From G965213525 sp965213525 (GTDB lineage Bacteria; Actinomycetota; Acidimicrobiia; Acidimicrobiales; Poriferisodalaceae), in the NCBI GenBank assembly GCA_965213525.1, contig OZ243889.1, positions 496,001 to 560,000 on the forward strand: DNA of 64,000 nt, written 5' to 3'. The position numbers and the translations under genes are program-made. This document shows positions 1 to 8,665 of this stretch, piece by piece. Under the pieces are notes generated by a model. That model was given only the letters and a program-made list of their open reading frames with translations, was not told where the DNA came from and searched no databases. Position 1 is the first letter of the stretch. The number at the start of each line of letters is the position of its first letter.

Positions 1-380
1 GACGCCTGCGGGCGGCACGCCTCGGTGTGGTCGTCTCCGCCGAGCTGGCGGCACGAGCGTTGATGCGGGCCGGGCAGGCCGTGGCCACCGCCGCGGTCCG
101 CGCCTGGTGGCCGGTGACGCTCCCATGGGCGTTGTCGTCGTCGCGGGCCTGCCGGGCCCTTGTGGGGTGCGCCGTGGTGTCGGCGGCGGTCGACCGGGTG
201 CGGACCCGCCCTGACGTCGACCCGATCCGCTGGACGGTGCTGCACGTCATCGACGACGTCGCCTACGGCCTCGGCCTGTGGATCGGGGCAGCCCGCGGAC
301 GATCGCTGCGAGCGTTGGCCCCTGACCTCGGCGCCGGCGCCCGCCGCCCGGCCCGTCATCGACGTGCGGTCCGCCACTAG
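1..380 (+). CDS. mftF: C-terminal part of a mycofactocin-type glycosyltransferase (5' end outside window)
   Basis: An open frame runs in from the left edge and ends at TAG 378-380. The tail contains VLHVIDDVAYGLGLWIGA followed by a LAPDL-type end, which resembles the C-terminus of MftF, the enzyme that glycosylates mycofactocin. The catalytic GT2 part lies outside the window, so this call rests on the tail only. The stop codon is shared with the -10 hexamer of the next gene, so the two genes are adjacent but seem to have separate promoters. Any other membrane-associated GT2 enzyme with a similar tail would be an alternative. Confidence 0.5.
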   Translation, partial: RLRAARLGVVVSAELAARALMRAGQAVATAAVRAWWPVTLPWALSSSRACRALVGCAVVSAAVDRVRTRPDVDPIRWTVLHVIDDVAYGLGLWIGAARGRSLRALAPDLGAGARRPARHRRAVRH

Positions 381-383
381 GTT
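378..383 (+). promoter_or_regulatory. -10 hexamer of a leaderless transcript (HAD-acyltransferase gene)
   Basis: TAGGTT fits TAnnnT and ends exactly 7 bases before the GTG start at 391. Transcription would therefore begin at or next to the start codon. No ribosome binding site is visible. The hexamer includes the stop codon of the preceding gene. Confidence 0.5.
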
Positions 384-390
384 GGCGCCG

Positions 391-1815
391 GTGCGCAGCG
401 CGGCCGTCTTCGATCTCGACCGCACGTTGCTGGCCGGTGGTTCCGGGCCGGTCTACGCCGAGGCCCTCCGGCGCGTCGGGCTCGGCCCCGACCGTGACGT
501 GCCCGGCGCCAGCGTCGCCTTCGGGCTCTACGAGCTCATGGGCGAGACCTACCCCAGCATGTTGTTGGCCCGCCGGGCCGCCGGCTACGCCGCCGGGTGG
601 CCGGTGGCTGACGCGGCTGGCGCGGCAGCAGACGCAGCTCCCCAGCTCGTCCGCCTCGTCCAGCCCTACGCCCACGCGCTGATCGACCAGCATCGCCGTG
701 AGGGCCGCCTGCTGGTGATGGCGACCACGACCCCCGAGCACCTGGTGACCCCGCTGGCCGCTGAGCTCGGCATCGACCACGTGGTCGCCACCCGCTACGG
801 CGTGCACGACGGGCGCTTCGACGGCACCATCGACGGCGAGTTCGTCTGGGGGCGGGGCAAGCTGCGCGCCGTGCAGGCCTGGGCGGCAGCCCATGGCGCC
901 CAGCTGTCGACGAGCGTCGCCTACAGCGACTCGTACTACGACGCCCCGCTGCTCGCGGCGGTGGGCGAGGGCGTGGCGGTCAACCCGGACCCCCGGCTGC
1001 TGGCCCTGGCCCGTCTGCGGGGTTGGCCGATCCGCTACCTCGACGCCCCCGACGGGGTGGCTAAGGTGCTCGGGCGGGTCGAGCTGCAGCGGCTCGGCAT
1101 GCCCTTCGCCGTGCCCGAGCTGTCACCGCTGGCCAGGGTGTCGTTGCGCGGCGTCGAGCACCTGCCCGATCGGGGCGGCGCGATCGTGGCGTTCAACCAC
1201 CGCTCCTACTTCGACTCGACCGCCATGGCCTACGTGCTGTCAGCCCACGGGCGCCCGGCACGCTTCCTGGGCAAGAAGGAGGTCTTCGACGCCCCGGTTG
1301 TCGGCTCGCTCGCCGAGGCGATGGGGGGCATCCGCGTCGACCGGGGCACCGGCAGCGACGAGCCGCTCGACAAGGCCGCCGAGGCCCTGCGGGCCGGTGA
1401 GCTGGTCGCCGTGGCGCCCCAGGGCACCATCCCCCGGGGGCCGGCGTTCTTCGAGCCCGAGCTGAAGGCCCGGTGGGGGTGCGCGCGCCTGGCCGCCATG
1501 AGCGGGGCGCCGGTGTACCCGGTGGGGTTGTGGGGCACCGAGCGGGTCTGGCCCCGCAACCGCCGCACCCCTCGGGTGCCGCTGTGGTGGCGTCGTCCCG
1601 AGGTCTCGGTGCGCGTCGGTCCGGCGGTGCCGGGTCTGACCGGCGACCCCGCCGAGGACACCCGGCTGATCATGGACGCCATCGTGGGCCTGTTGCCCAC
1701 CGAGGCTCGCCAGCGAAGCGAGCCGAGCACCGATGAGCTGATGGCGACGTTTCCTCCCGGGTACGCCGGTGACCCGACCGCCGAGGCCGACCGCCGCCCC
1801 GGCACCGACACCTGA
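391..1815 (+). CDS. HAD-IB phosphatase fused to a 1-acyl-glycerol-3-phosphate acyltransferase (PlsC) domain
   Basis: This 474-aa protein has two domains. The N-terminal HAD-IB part starts FDLDRTLL (DxD nucleophile and acid/base) and has a late DSYYDAP metal-binding motif. The C-terminal PlsC acyltransferase shows NHRSYFD (the HxxxxD catalytic motif) and PQGTIPRG in place of the usual EGTR block. It probably dephosphorylates and acylates a phospholipid precursor or an acyl alcohol at the membrane. GTG 391 is chosen because the conserved HAD motif begins a few residues later and a TAnnnT -10 element lies 7 bases upstream. The frame remains open further upstream, but that part overlaps the previous gene. 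Confidence 0.85.
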   Translation: MRSAAVFDLDRTLLAGGSGPVYAEALRRVGLGPDRDVPGASVAFGLYELMGETYPSMLLARRAAGYAAGWPVADAAGAAADAAPQLVRLVQPYAHALIDQHRREGRLLVMATTTPEHLVTPLAAELGIDHVVATRYGVHDGRFDGTIDGEFVWGRGKLRAVQAWAAAHGAQLSTSVAYSDSYYDAPLLAAVGEGVAVNPDPRLLALARLRGWPIRYLDAPDGVAKVLGRVELQRLGMPFAVPELSPLARVSLRGVEHLPDRGGAIVAFNHRSYFDSTAMAYVLSAHGRPARFLGKKEVFDAPVVGSLAEAMGGIRVDRGTGSDEPLDKAAEALRAGELVAVAPQGTIPRGPAFFEPELKARWGCARLAAMSGAPVYPVGLWGTERVWPRNRRTPRVPLWWRRPEVSVRVGPAVPGLTGDPAEDTRLIMDAIVGLLPTEARQRSEPSTDELMATFPPGYAGDPTAEADRRPGTDT

Positions 1816-1846
1816 GCCCATCGGCGGGCCCGGCGGACGCCCCAGC

Positions 1847-4129
1847 TCAGGCTCGGCCCTCGACCTGCTGGCGGATGAGGTTCAGCGCCGAGCCCGCCCG
1901 GAACCAGGCGATCTGCTCGGGGCTCATCGTGTGGCGGGTCACGATGCTCGACACCGTCCCGTCGGCGTGGTGCAGCTCGACGGTCACGGGCTGGTCGGGG
2001 GCCAGGTCGGCCAGGCCGAGCACCGAGATGCGGTCGTCGACGAGCACGGCGTCGTAGTCGGCGGGGTCGGCGAAGGTCAGCGCCAGGACGCCCTGCTTCT
2101 TCAGGTTCGTCTCGTGGATGCGGGCGAAGCTGCGCACGATGACCGCGGCGGCGCCCCGGAACCGAGGTTCCATGGCGGCGTGCTCGCGCGAGGAGCCCTC
2201 GCCGTAGTTCTCGTCGCCGACGACCACCCAGCGCTGAGCACGCTGGTGGAGGTCCTTGGCCATGTCGGGGAAGGTCTGGTGCTCGCCGGTGACCGGGTTG
2301 ATGCCCTCGCCGGCCTCGCCGGTGAAGGCGTTGACCGCCCCGTTGAACAGGTTGCCCGAGATGTTCTCGAGGTGACCTCGGTACTTCAGCCACGGGCCGG
2401 CCATCGAGATGTGGTCGGTGGTGCACTTGCCATCGGCCTTGAGCAGCAGCGGCAGCTCGATGAGGTCGCGGCCGTCCCAGGGATCGAAGGGGCGCAGCGC
2501 CTGCAGGCGGTCGCTGTCGGGTCGGATGACGATGTCGACGTCGGCTGCGTCGGGGGCGGGGGCGACGAATCCCGACTCGCCGGGGGTGAAGCCGCCCTCG
2601 GGCAGCTCGACGCCGACCGGTTCGGGCATCCTCACCCGCTCGCCCGAGGGGGTCTCGATCTCGGTGGTGGCCGGGTCGACGTCGATCGTGCCGGCCAGGG
2701 CGATGGCCATGACCGTCTCGGGCGAGGTGACGAAGCTCAACGTGTTCGGGTTGCCGTCGTTGCGCTTGGGGAAGTTGCGGTTGTAGCTGTTGACGATGGT
2801 GTTGAGCTCGCCGTCGGCGAGGTCGGGCCGGCTCCACTGACCGATGCAGGGCCCGCAGGCGTTGGCCAGCACCCGGGCGCCGAGCGCCTCGAGATCGCCG
2901 AGCAGCCCGTCGCGCTCGATCGTGGCCCGCACCTGCTCGGATCCGGGGGTGACGAGCAGATCGATCTTGGCGCTCAGCCCGTGCTCGGAGGCCCACCGGG
3001 CCAGCGAGGCGACCCGGGTGATGTCCTCGTACGACGAGTTGGTGCAGCTGCCGATCAGCGCAGCGGAGGGCACGAGCGGCCAGCCCTCGGCACGGGCCTC
3101 GTCGCCCAGCTCGGGCAGCGGACGGGCCCGGTCAGGCGAGTGGGGCCCGTTGATGTGGGGGGCCAGGGTCGACAGATCGACCTCGACGACCTCGTCGAAG
3201 AAGCGCTGCGGGTCGGACTCGACCTCGTCGTCGGCGCGCAGGCTCTCGGCGTGGCGGTCGGCGAGGTCGGCGATGGCCTCACGACCCGTGGCCTTGAGGT
3301 AGCGGGCCATGGCCTGGTCGTAGTGGAACAGCGAGGTCGTGGCGCCGATCTCGGCGCCCATGTTGCAGATCGTCGCCTTGCCGGTGGCCGACAGCGAGCG
3401 GGCACCCGGGCCGAAGTACTCCACGATCGACCCGGTGCCACCCTTGACGGTCAAGATGTCGGCCACCTTCAAGATGACGTCCTTGGCCGAGGTCCACCCG
3501 CTCATCTCACCGGTCAGGTGCACGCCGATGGCCCGGGGCCAGCGCACGTTCCAGGGGAACCCGGTCATGACGTCCACGGCGTCGGCGCCGCCGACGCCGA
3601 TGGCCACCATGCCCAGCCCGCCGGCGTTGGGGGTGTGGCTGTCGGTGCCGATCATCATCCCGCCGGGGAAGGCGTACTGCTCGAGCACCACCTGGTGGAT
3701 GATGCCGCTGCCGGGCTTCCAGAACCCCGCCCCGTACTTGGTCGACACCGACTCGAGGAAGTCGTACACCTCGTCGTTGGCCTCGACCGCCGCGAGCAGA
3801 TCGACCCGGCCGTTCTCCTTGGCCTGGATGAGGTGATCGCAGTGGGTGGTGGTGGGCACCGCCACCTCGGGCAGGCCGGCGGTGACGAACTGCAACCACG
3901 CCATCTGGGCGGTGGCGTCTTGCATCGCCACCCTGTCAGGGCGCAGGTCGGTGTAGCTGATGCCCCGCTCGAGCCCGCCGGTCTCGGGGTCGTCGAGGTG
4001 GTTGACGAGGATCTTCTCGGCCAGGGTCAACGGGCGGCCGAGCCGTCGCCGCCCGATCGCCAGGCGCTCGTCGAGGGTCGCATAGACCCGCTCGACCAGT
4101 TCCAGGGGGGTGGTTGCCTGAACCGCCAT
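1847..4129 (-). CDS. acn: Aconitate hydratase, mitochondrial-type
   Basis: This 760-aa enzyme interconverts citrate and isocitrate in the TCA cycle. The [4Fe-4S] ligands are visible as IGSCTNSSYED and ACGPCIGQW. The swivel domain near the C-terminus contains CTTDHISMAGPWLKYRGH. The motifs NSYNRNFPKRNDGNPNT and NISGNLFNGAVN are those of the mitochondrial aconitase branch, which is shorter than the roughly 900-aa AcnA found in many actinobacteria. The ATG at 4129 has a good ribosome site (GAGAGGAAC), so the 41 extra upstream codons are not used. The gene is divergent from a GntR regulator across 125 bp, which suggests but does not prove regulation by it. Confidence 0.95.
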   Translation of the reverse strand: MAVQATTPLELVERVYATLDERLAIGRRRLGRPLTLAEKILVNHLDDPETGGLERGISYTDLRPDRVAMQDATAQMAWLQFVTAGLPEVAVPTTTHCDHLIQAKENGRVDLLAAVEANDEVYDFLESVSTKYGAGFWKPGSGIIHQVVLEQYAFPGGMMIGTDSHTPNAGGLGMVAIGVGGADAVDVMTGFPWNVRWPRAIGVHLTGEMSGWTSAKDVILKVADILTVKGGTGSIVEYFGPGARSLSATGKATICNMGAEIGATTSLFHYDQAMARYLKATGREAIADLADRHAESLRADDEVESDPQRFFDEVVEVDLSTLAPHINGPHSPDRARPLPELGDEARAEGWPLVPSAALIGSCTNSSYEDITRVASLARWASEHGLSAKIDLLVTPGSEQVRATIERDGLLGDLEALGARVLANACGPCIGQWSRPDLADGELNTIVNSYNRNFPKRNDGNPNTLSFVTSPETVMAIALAGTIDVDPATTEIETPSGERVRMPEPVGVELPEGGFTPGESGFVAPAPDAADVDIVIRPDSDRLQALRPFDPWDGRDLIELPLLLKADGKCTTDHISMAGPWLKYRGHLENISGNLFNGAVNAFTGEAGEGINPVTGEHQTFPDMAKDLHQRAQRWVVVGDENYGEGSSREHAAMEPRFRGAAAVIVRSFARIHETNLKKQGVLALTFADPADYDAVLVDDRISVLGLADLAPDQPVTVELHHADGTVSSIVTRHTMSPEQIAWFRAGSALNLIRQQVEGRA

Positions 4130-4242
4130 GTGAGTTCCTCTCGTCTCTGGGGCCGGAGGTCGTGTCGTGCGCCGATCGTTCCGCCGGTCGTTCGACGTCC
4201 CGCCGTTCCCTGCGCTGGTGCCAGGGTACCGCCGACAGCATC

Positions 4243-4248
4243 TACCAT
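4243..4248 (+). promoter_or_regulatory. -10 hexamer of the leaderless gntR transcript
   Basis: TACCAT ends 7 bases before GTG 4255, with no ribosome site between. Two GGTACCG copies flank it, at about 4225 and 4269, and could belong to an operator; this is speculative. Confidence 0.5.
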
Positions 4249-4254
4249 ACAAGT

Positions 4255-5043
4255 GTGAGACAACTTCGGTACCGAGTGATCGCCGATGACCTGCGGACCC
4301 GCATCGCCGCGGGCGAGCCGGCCGCTGGCGAGCTGCTCGAGTCCGAGAGCGAGCTGTGCCGGTCGACCGGGGCCAGTCGGGTGACGGTCCGACGGGCCCT
4401 GGAGTCGTTGCGCGCCGAGGGCCTCGTCGATGCCCGCCAGGGCTTCGGGTGGTTCGTCGCCACGCCCCCGGTGCGCCAGCACCTGGCCGAGCTCGGCACG
4501 ATCGAGGCCCAGCTCGCGGACGCCGGCGCCGAGGTCGGACGCCGGGTCCTCGACTTCGCCTTCGTCGACGCCGACGCCCACGTCGCTCGGGTGCTGGGCA
4601 CCGCCCAGGTGCTCGAGGTGCGGCGCCTCAACACCGCTGACGGGTCGCCGTTCGCCCGGGTGACCGTGTGGTGCCCGGCCGAGCTGGCCACCGAGCTGTC
4701 GCGAGCCGATGTCGAGCGCCGGCCCTTCGTCGAGCTGCTCGACGTCACCCTGGCCGGCGCGACCCAGACCATCGCCGCCGCCGCGGTGACCCCCGCCGAC
4801 GCTGCCCTGCTCGGGGTGCCGGCTGGGTCGCCGGTGCTGCGGGTCGAGCGGGTGACCGCGGATGACCGCGGGAAGCCGGTCCTGGTGGCCGAACACGTCT
4901 TCCCCGCTCACCGCACCGAGTTCGTCGTCGAGCTCACCCGCCCGGTCGACCGAGCCGACGGCGAGGCCGCCCCCGGCTTGCGCCTGCGTGCGGAGCCGCT
5001 GCGGGCGGGTCAGCATGGACAGGGTGAACCTCGACCGGCCTGA
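4255..5043 (+). CDS. GntR family transcriptional regulator (HutC/UTRA type)
   Basis: This 262-aa regulator has an N-terminal winged helix (YRVIADDLRTRIAAG, then TGASRVTVRRALESLRAEGL, the GntR recognition helix). It is followed by a UTRA-like effector domain with the ending RVTADDRGKPVLVAEHVFP. Such proteins bind a small metabolite and usually repress a neighbouring gene. It is divergent from aconitase, the most likely target. GTG 4255 is preferred over longer alternatives because the GntR fold begins at once and a -10 element sits 7 bases upstream. The ligand cannot be inferred. Confidence 0.85.
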   Translation: MRQLRYRVIADDLRTRIAAGEPAAGELLESESELCRSTGASRVTVRRALESLRAEGLVDARQGFGWFVATPPVRQHLAELGTIEAQLADAGAEVGRRVLDFAFVDADAHVARVLGTAQVLEVRRLNTADGSPFARVTVWCPAELATELSRADVERRPFVELLDVTLAGATQTIAAAAVTPADAALLGVPAGSPVLRVERVTADDRGKPVLVAEHVFPAHRTEFVVELTRPVDRADGEAAPGLRLRAEPLRAGQHGQGEPRPA

Positions 5044-5107
5044 GCGTTCGTCGCTCGGGCCGGCGCACCGCCAGCACCTCGGCCGGCGCCTCAGGTGGGT
5101 CGAGCTG

Positions 5108-6259
5108 GTGAGGTGCGCAGCGATGGTGGTCGGAGCTGCGTTGGTCGCCACAGGATGCTCAAGGGGCGGCGATGGAGAGCTGACGGTCGAGGCTCCCCGG
5201 CAGGTGGTGGTTCCCGGCGTCGACGGCGCGGCGACGTGTGGTGCGCGAACCGGTGAGCTCAGCGACGAGCTCGACGTCGTCTGGGCGCTAGGGCAATCCG
5301 ACCTGGTGGCCCGACCCGAGGCCTTCCAGGAGGTCGAGCGGGCGGTGGGCACCCAGTTCGAGGGAGTGACGCAGCTCGTCGCTGAGGGCGTCGAGGTCCA
5401 AGCCGTGGGCGTACCTGCCCCCGAGTCGCAGGCTCCCCCGATCGTCGTGGACCGCATCGCGACGGCCCCGGCGTCGGTGACTGCGATCGTGACCGATGGC
5501 GATCTGGAGAACCTGGAGGAGCCGGGAGCCCTGGCCTTCCTCGGCGTCACCGACGTACCGACCGAGGCGGTGGTGCTCGCCGTCGTCGTCGCCGATCCCT
5601 CTGGTCAGTTGGTGTCGATCGACGGGTGTGCGAGCGGGGGACGGATGGACGAGCTGCGCAGTCGCGCGGCGGCGGCGGGGATCGACCCAAGCGAGATCGA
5701 CCTCGAGGCGGTCCGTGAGGGGTCGATCCTCGAACGGATCGCAGTGTCGGAGGAGAGCCGACGCTCCGACGCAGCCCGGGCAGCAGCGCCGACGTTGCCC
5801 GGCGGCGTCCGTGAGGTGACACCCGCCGGACCGCTGGCATCCGGTGACCTCTGGGTGGCGGTGGAGATCATCTTCGCCGAGGGTGTGGCTCCAGAGACGG
5901 CGTTGTGCTTCCGGCAGAAGGGCGTCCAGCTGGCGTGCTACCCAGCGTTCGCCGATGACGACGACAGCCCCTTCGTCGCCACCCTCCAGTTGGACGGCGG
6001 TCAGCCGATGCAGTTCGAGCGCGTCACGTTCTCCGACACCGGTCGGTTGTTGCGCAGCGATGAGCTCCTCGACGTCGAGGACACCAGTCGGTTGGCCGGC
6101 GACATGAACCAGCCGAAGGTCGCCGTGTACGTCGGTGACGAGACCTCTAGCGCAGCCCCGAGGATGGAGCTGGGCCCGCCGCCGGCCAGCTCCGATGCGC
6201 GGCCGGCGAGCGACGATCCGGCGTCACCCCCACCCACGACGGGTGGGCCGACGGGCTGA
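5108..6259 (+). CDS. Predicted lipoprotein of unknown function
   Basis: The product, about 383 aa, begins with a lipoprotein signal ending in LVATGC. The mature protein would thus be lipid-anchored on the outer face of the membrane. The rest is acidic, has a few more cysteines, and ends in a Pro/Thr/Gly-rich tail. I recognise no domain. GTG 5108 is chosen because AGGTGG lies about 9 bases upstream and gives a compact signal peptide. An ATG at 5016, overlapping the end of gntR, would add 31 residues ahead of the signal and is a weaker alternative. Confidence 0.7.
   Translation: MRCAAMVVGAALVATGCSRGGDGELTVEAPRQVVVPGVDGAATCGARTGELSDELDVVWALGQSDLVARPEAFQEVERAVGTQFEGVTQLVAEGVEVQAVGVPAPESQAPPIVVDRIATAPASVTAIVTDGDLENLEEPGALAFLGVTDVPTEAVVLAVVVADPSGQLVSIDGCASGGRMDELRSRAAAAGIDPSEIDLEAVREGSILERIAVSEESRRSDAARAAAPTLPGGVREVTPAGPLASGDLWVAVEIIFAEGVAPETALCFRQKGVQLACYPAFADDDDSPFVATLQLDGGQPMQFERVTFSDTGRLLRSDELLDVEDTSRLAGDMNQPKVAVYVGDETSSAAPRMELGPPPASSDARPASDDPASPPPTTGGPTG
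6229..6247 (+). terminator. GC hairpin at the end of the lipoprotein gene
   Basis: CCCACCC, loop ACGAC, then GGGTGGG forms a perfect 7-bp stem inside the last codons before TGA 6257-6259, between two convergent genes. There is no U-run, so a terminator role is only possible. Confidence 0.3.
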
Positions 6260-6262
6260 GAC

Positions 6263-6898
6263 CTACCAGGTGTCCCAGTGGACGAGGTCGTCGCTCGGCA
6301 GCCGCGGCGCCGGCTTGAAGTCGGTGCCCTTGGTGTAGGCGAGGGGGTACAGCCCGGCCTGGGAGTACCCCTCGGGGATGCCGAGCAGCTCGGCCGCCTC
6401 AGCCTCGTCGGGCAGGTGCAACGTCGTCCACGCCGAGCCGAGGCCCCGTGACCGGGCCGCCAGCATGAAGCTCCACACCGCTGGCAGCAACGAGCCCCAC
6501 AGCGACGCCTGGGTGAACACGTCCTTGCCCGCACGCCCCTCGATGGCGGGCACGAACAGCACCGGCACCTCGTGGAAGTGCTCGCGGAGGTACTTCGCCG
6601 AGCCCTTCACGTACTCCTGGCGCTGGGCGCGGACGTCGGTCTCGTCGTAGGCGGGCCCGGGGGTGTCGACGTAGGGGTCGAAGTTCTTGGCGTACAGATC
6701 CGCAAGCGCCCGCTTCTTGTCCGGGTCGGTGACGAAGACGAAGTGCCAGGCCTGGCGGTTGGACCCCGTCGGGGCCTGGAAGGCCAGCTCGACGCACTCC
6801 ATGATGACCTCCTTCTCGACGGGGCGCTCGAGGTCGAGGCGCTTGCGCACGGCGCGGGTGGTCGACAGCAGCTCGTCGGGCGTGAGGTTCAACAGCAT
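6263..6898 (-). CDS. Nitroreductase family protein
   Basis: This 211-aa flavoprotein starts MLLNLTPDELLSTTRAVRKR, the FMN-binding Arg region of the family. It continues with QAPTGSNRQAWHFVFV and with GLGSAWTTLHL, typical of NAD(P)H-dependent FMN nitroreductases. Such enzymes reduce nitro compounds, quinones or other substrates; the physiological substrate cannot be read from sequence. The gene is single, convergent with the upstream lipoprotein gene and divergent from a secreted protein at 7009. Confidence 0.85.
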   Translation of the reverse strand: MLLNLTPDELLSTTRAVRKRLDLERPVEKEVIMECVELAFQAPTGSNRQAWHFVFVTDPDKKRALADLYAKNFDPYVDTPGPAYDETDVRAQRQEYVKGSAKYLREHFHEVPVLFVPAIEGRAGKDVFTQASLWGSLLPAVWSFMLAARSRGLGSAWTTLHLPDEAEAAELLGIPEGYSQAGLYPLAYTKGTDFKPAPRLPSDDLVHWDTW

Positions 6899-7008
6899 CA
6901 GCCGATCATGGCACGCCCCGCCGGCGGGATTGCCGGGCTCGCAGAGGATCGCCGATCGGCGCTCGACCCGGCACTTGGGCGGGGTCGACGGCGGACGACG
7001 TCACGGGG

Positions 7009-7668
7009 GTGCGTCGGGCCAACGTGGTGCTGATCGTCGTCGTGATCCTGGTCGGGGCGGCAGCCGCGATCGGTGGCGGCGGTGACGCCGACGCTGATGC
7101 CGACACCGACCCCGACGTGTCGCCGGGGTGCGAGGGCGGCGGCCTCGACTGCGCGTTGATCGACACCGCCGACCTCGTCGACGTCCTCGGCGAGGAGGTG
7201 GAGGTCGGCGAGCTCGCCGCCACACGGGCGTCGGGGGGCACCAGGTGGTGCGACCGACCCGTCCCCGCCCCTTCTGAGCATGCCGACGCCGCCCACCGGG
7301 TGACCGGCACCGACGGCGGTCTCGAGGTGACCGTGGCGGTGACCTCGACCGTCATGCGCTTCCAGGGCGCCGACGCCGCGCTGGCGGTCGAGGCGGTGCG
7401 GGGCCTGCGCCAGGGCTGTGACTGGACCGACGGCGCGGTCACCTACCGGCACCTCGATGCGCTCGACGTCGCCGGCTTCGGTGACGAGGCCGAGGGGGCT
7501 CTGGTCCGCATCGAAGCCGCCTCCGGTGAGGACAACGCCGAGCTGCTGTACGTCCGCCGCGGCGACCTGGTCGCGCAGCTCACGCTGTTCCCGGCCCAGG
7601 ACGACCCGTCGCTGTGGGACGCACTGTTGCGCCGGGCCGACGAACGTCTCGCCGATCTGGCGCCCTGA
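7009..7668 (+). CDS. Secreted or membrane-anchored protein of unknown function
   Basis: This 219-aa protein has one N-terminal hydrophobic segment (VVLIVVVILVGAAAAIGG) followed by an Asp/Ala-rich linker. A compact extracytoplasmic domain with four cysteines (CEGGGLDC, RWCDRP, GCDW) follows. The spacing suggests two disulfides. It is loosely like DUF3558 or PknH-sensor type exported domains of actinobacteria, but I do not claim membership. GTG 7009 is the only start that keeps the membrane segment at the N-terminus. No clear ribosome site is seen. Confidence 0.65.
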   Translation: MRRANVVLIVVVILVGAAAAIGGGGDADADADTDPDVSPGCEGGGLDCALIDTADLVDVLGEEVEVGELAATRASGGTRWCDRPVPAPSEHADAAHRVTGTDGGLEVTVAVTSTVMRFQGADAALAVEAVRGLRQGCDWTDGAVTYRHLDALDVAGFGDEAEGALVRIEAASGEDNAELLYVRRGDLVAQLTLFPAQDDPSLWDALLRRADERLADLAP

Positions 7669-7737
7669 GCGCTGGGCCCCATCCGGGGAGCACGCCGTCG
7701 TGGAGGTGTGCAGCAGGGGGGCGGGCCTGGGGGTGGC

Positions 7738-8556
7738 TCAGTCGTCCCCGCCGGCGCCGACCACCGCATCGAGGGCGTCCTGCACCCCGAGATCGCCGAC
7801 ATCTTCGTGGGTGATGCGCCCCAGCCACGACATCGTGGCCCAGCCCTGGGTCACCACCGCCGTGTCGTGGCCCTCCTCGCTCGCCGGGACGTCGTCGGTG
7901 TCAGAAGGTTCGAGCTCGACGTCGTAGCCGGCGTCCTCGCGGGCCACGAGACGAGCGCCGATGGCCCGGCCGGGCGGCAGGTCACCGACGGGCACGGTGC
8001 GGACCCCTCTCAGCTCGTCGAGGGGCAGGTCGGGCACGTTGAGGTTCAACACGCTGGCCCGACCCGGTGGGTGCGAGCACAACGTCGTCACGGCCACCGC
8101 GGCGAGCTCAGCGGCTGACGCCCAGTGCTGGGGGTGGATGCGATCGTCCCAGTCCACCGCCTGGCTGACGGCGATGCCGTGGATGTGGCCGTTGCGGGCG
8201 GTCAGGGCGGCCCCGATGGTGCCCGAGTGGTACACCGCCCGTCCGACGTTCAGACCCGGGTTGATGCCTGAGACCACGACGTCAGGTGCCTCACCGAAGG
8301 CGCCGAGGCGGGCGAGCAGCACGGCCAGGCCCGGGGGGCCCTCCACCGACCAGGCCTCGACGTCGACGCCGTCGATGGCGTTGCGGTGCACGCGCGGGGG
8401 CTCGAGGTAGAACGAGCCCAGCGCCGCCCCGGTGCCCGACTGCTCGGTGTGGGGAGCCACCACGATGAGATCGTCGTGATCGGCGCGCAGGCGTTCGACG
8501 AGGGCGTGGAGGCCGGGCCCGTCGATGCCGTCGTCGTTGGTGACCAGGATGCGCAC
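7738..8556 (-). CDS. surE: 5'/3'-nucleotidase SurE
   Basis: This 272-aa phosphatase removes phosphate from nucleoside monophosphates. It begins MRILVTNDDGIDGPGL, the signature with metal-binding Asp-Asp. VVAPHTEQSGTG and VVSGINPGLNVG supply further active-site residues, and YHSGTIGAA completes the family pattern. Length is normal. GTG 8556 is fixed by the motif at the very N-terminus, and a TAGCGT hexamer lies 9 bases upstream, so the gene can be transcribed separately from the lipid operon before it. Confidence 0.95.
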   Translation of the reverse strand: MRILVTNDDGIDGPGLHALVERLRADHDDLIVVAPHTEQSGTGAALGSFYLEPPRVHRNAIDGVDVEAWSVEGPPGLAVLLARLGAFGEAPDVVVSGINPGLNVGRAVYHSGTIGAALTARNGHIHGIAVSQAVDWDDRIHPQHWASAAELAAVAVTTLCSHPPGRASVLNLNVPDLPLDELRGVRTVPVGDLPPGRAIGARLVAREDAGYDVELEPSDTDDVPASEEGHDTAVVTQGWATMSWLGRITHEDVGDLGVQDALDAVVGAGGDD

Positions 8557-8565
8557 GAGTGGCGC

Positions 8566-8571
8566 ACGCTA
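8566..8571 (-). promoter_or_regulatory. -10 hexamer upstream of surE
   Basis: On the minus strand TAGCGT ends 9 bases before the surE GTG. The spacing is slightly longer than in the other leaderless-type promoters of this window. Confidence 0.35.
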
Positions 8572-8665
8572 CCGGTCCGGGCGTGAGCCCCCGGGCGCCC
8601 GCCGGCCGGGTGCGGTCACCGGCGCTTCGCCCCGCCCACGGGTGAGGAGACGACGAGCCCGTCCG

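Noticed and set aside
1769..4258. Plus-strand frame of about 830 codons opposite aconitase
   Set aside because: It mirrors the minus-strand aconitase, which has clear motifs and a ribosome site; the frame is a high-GC shadow with no known domain.
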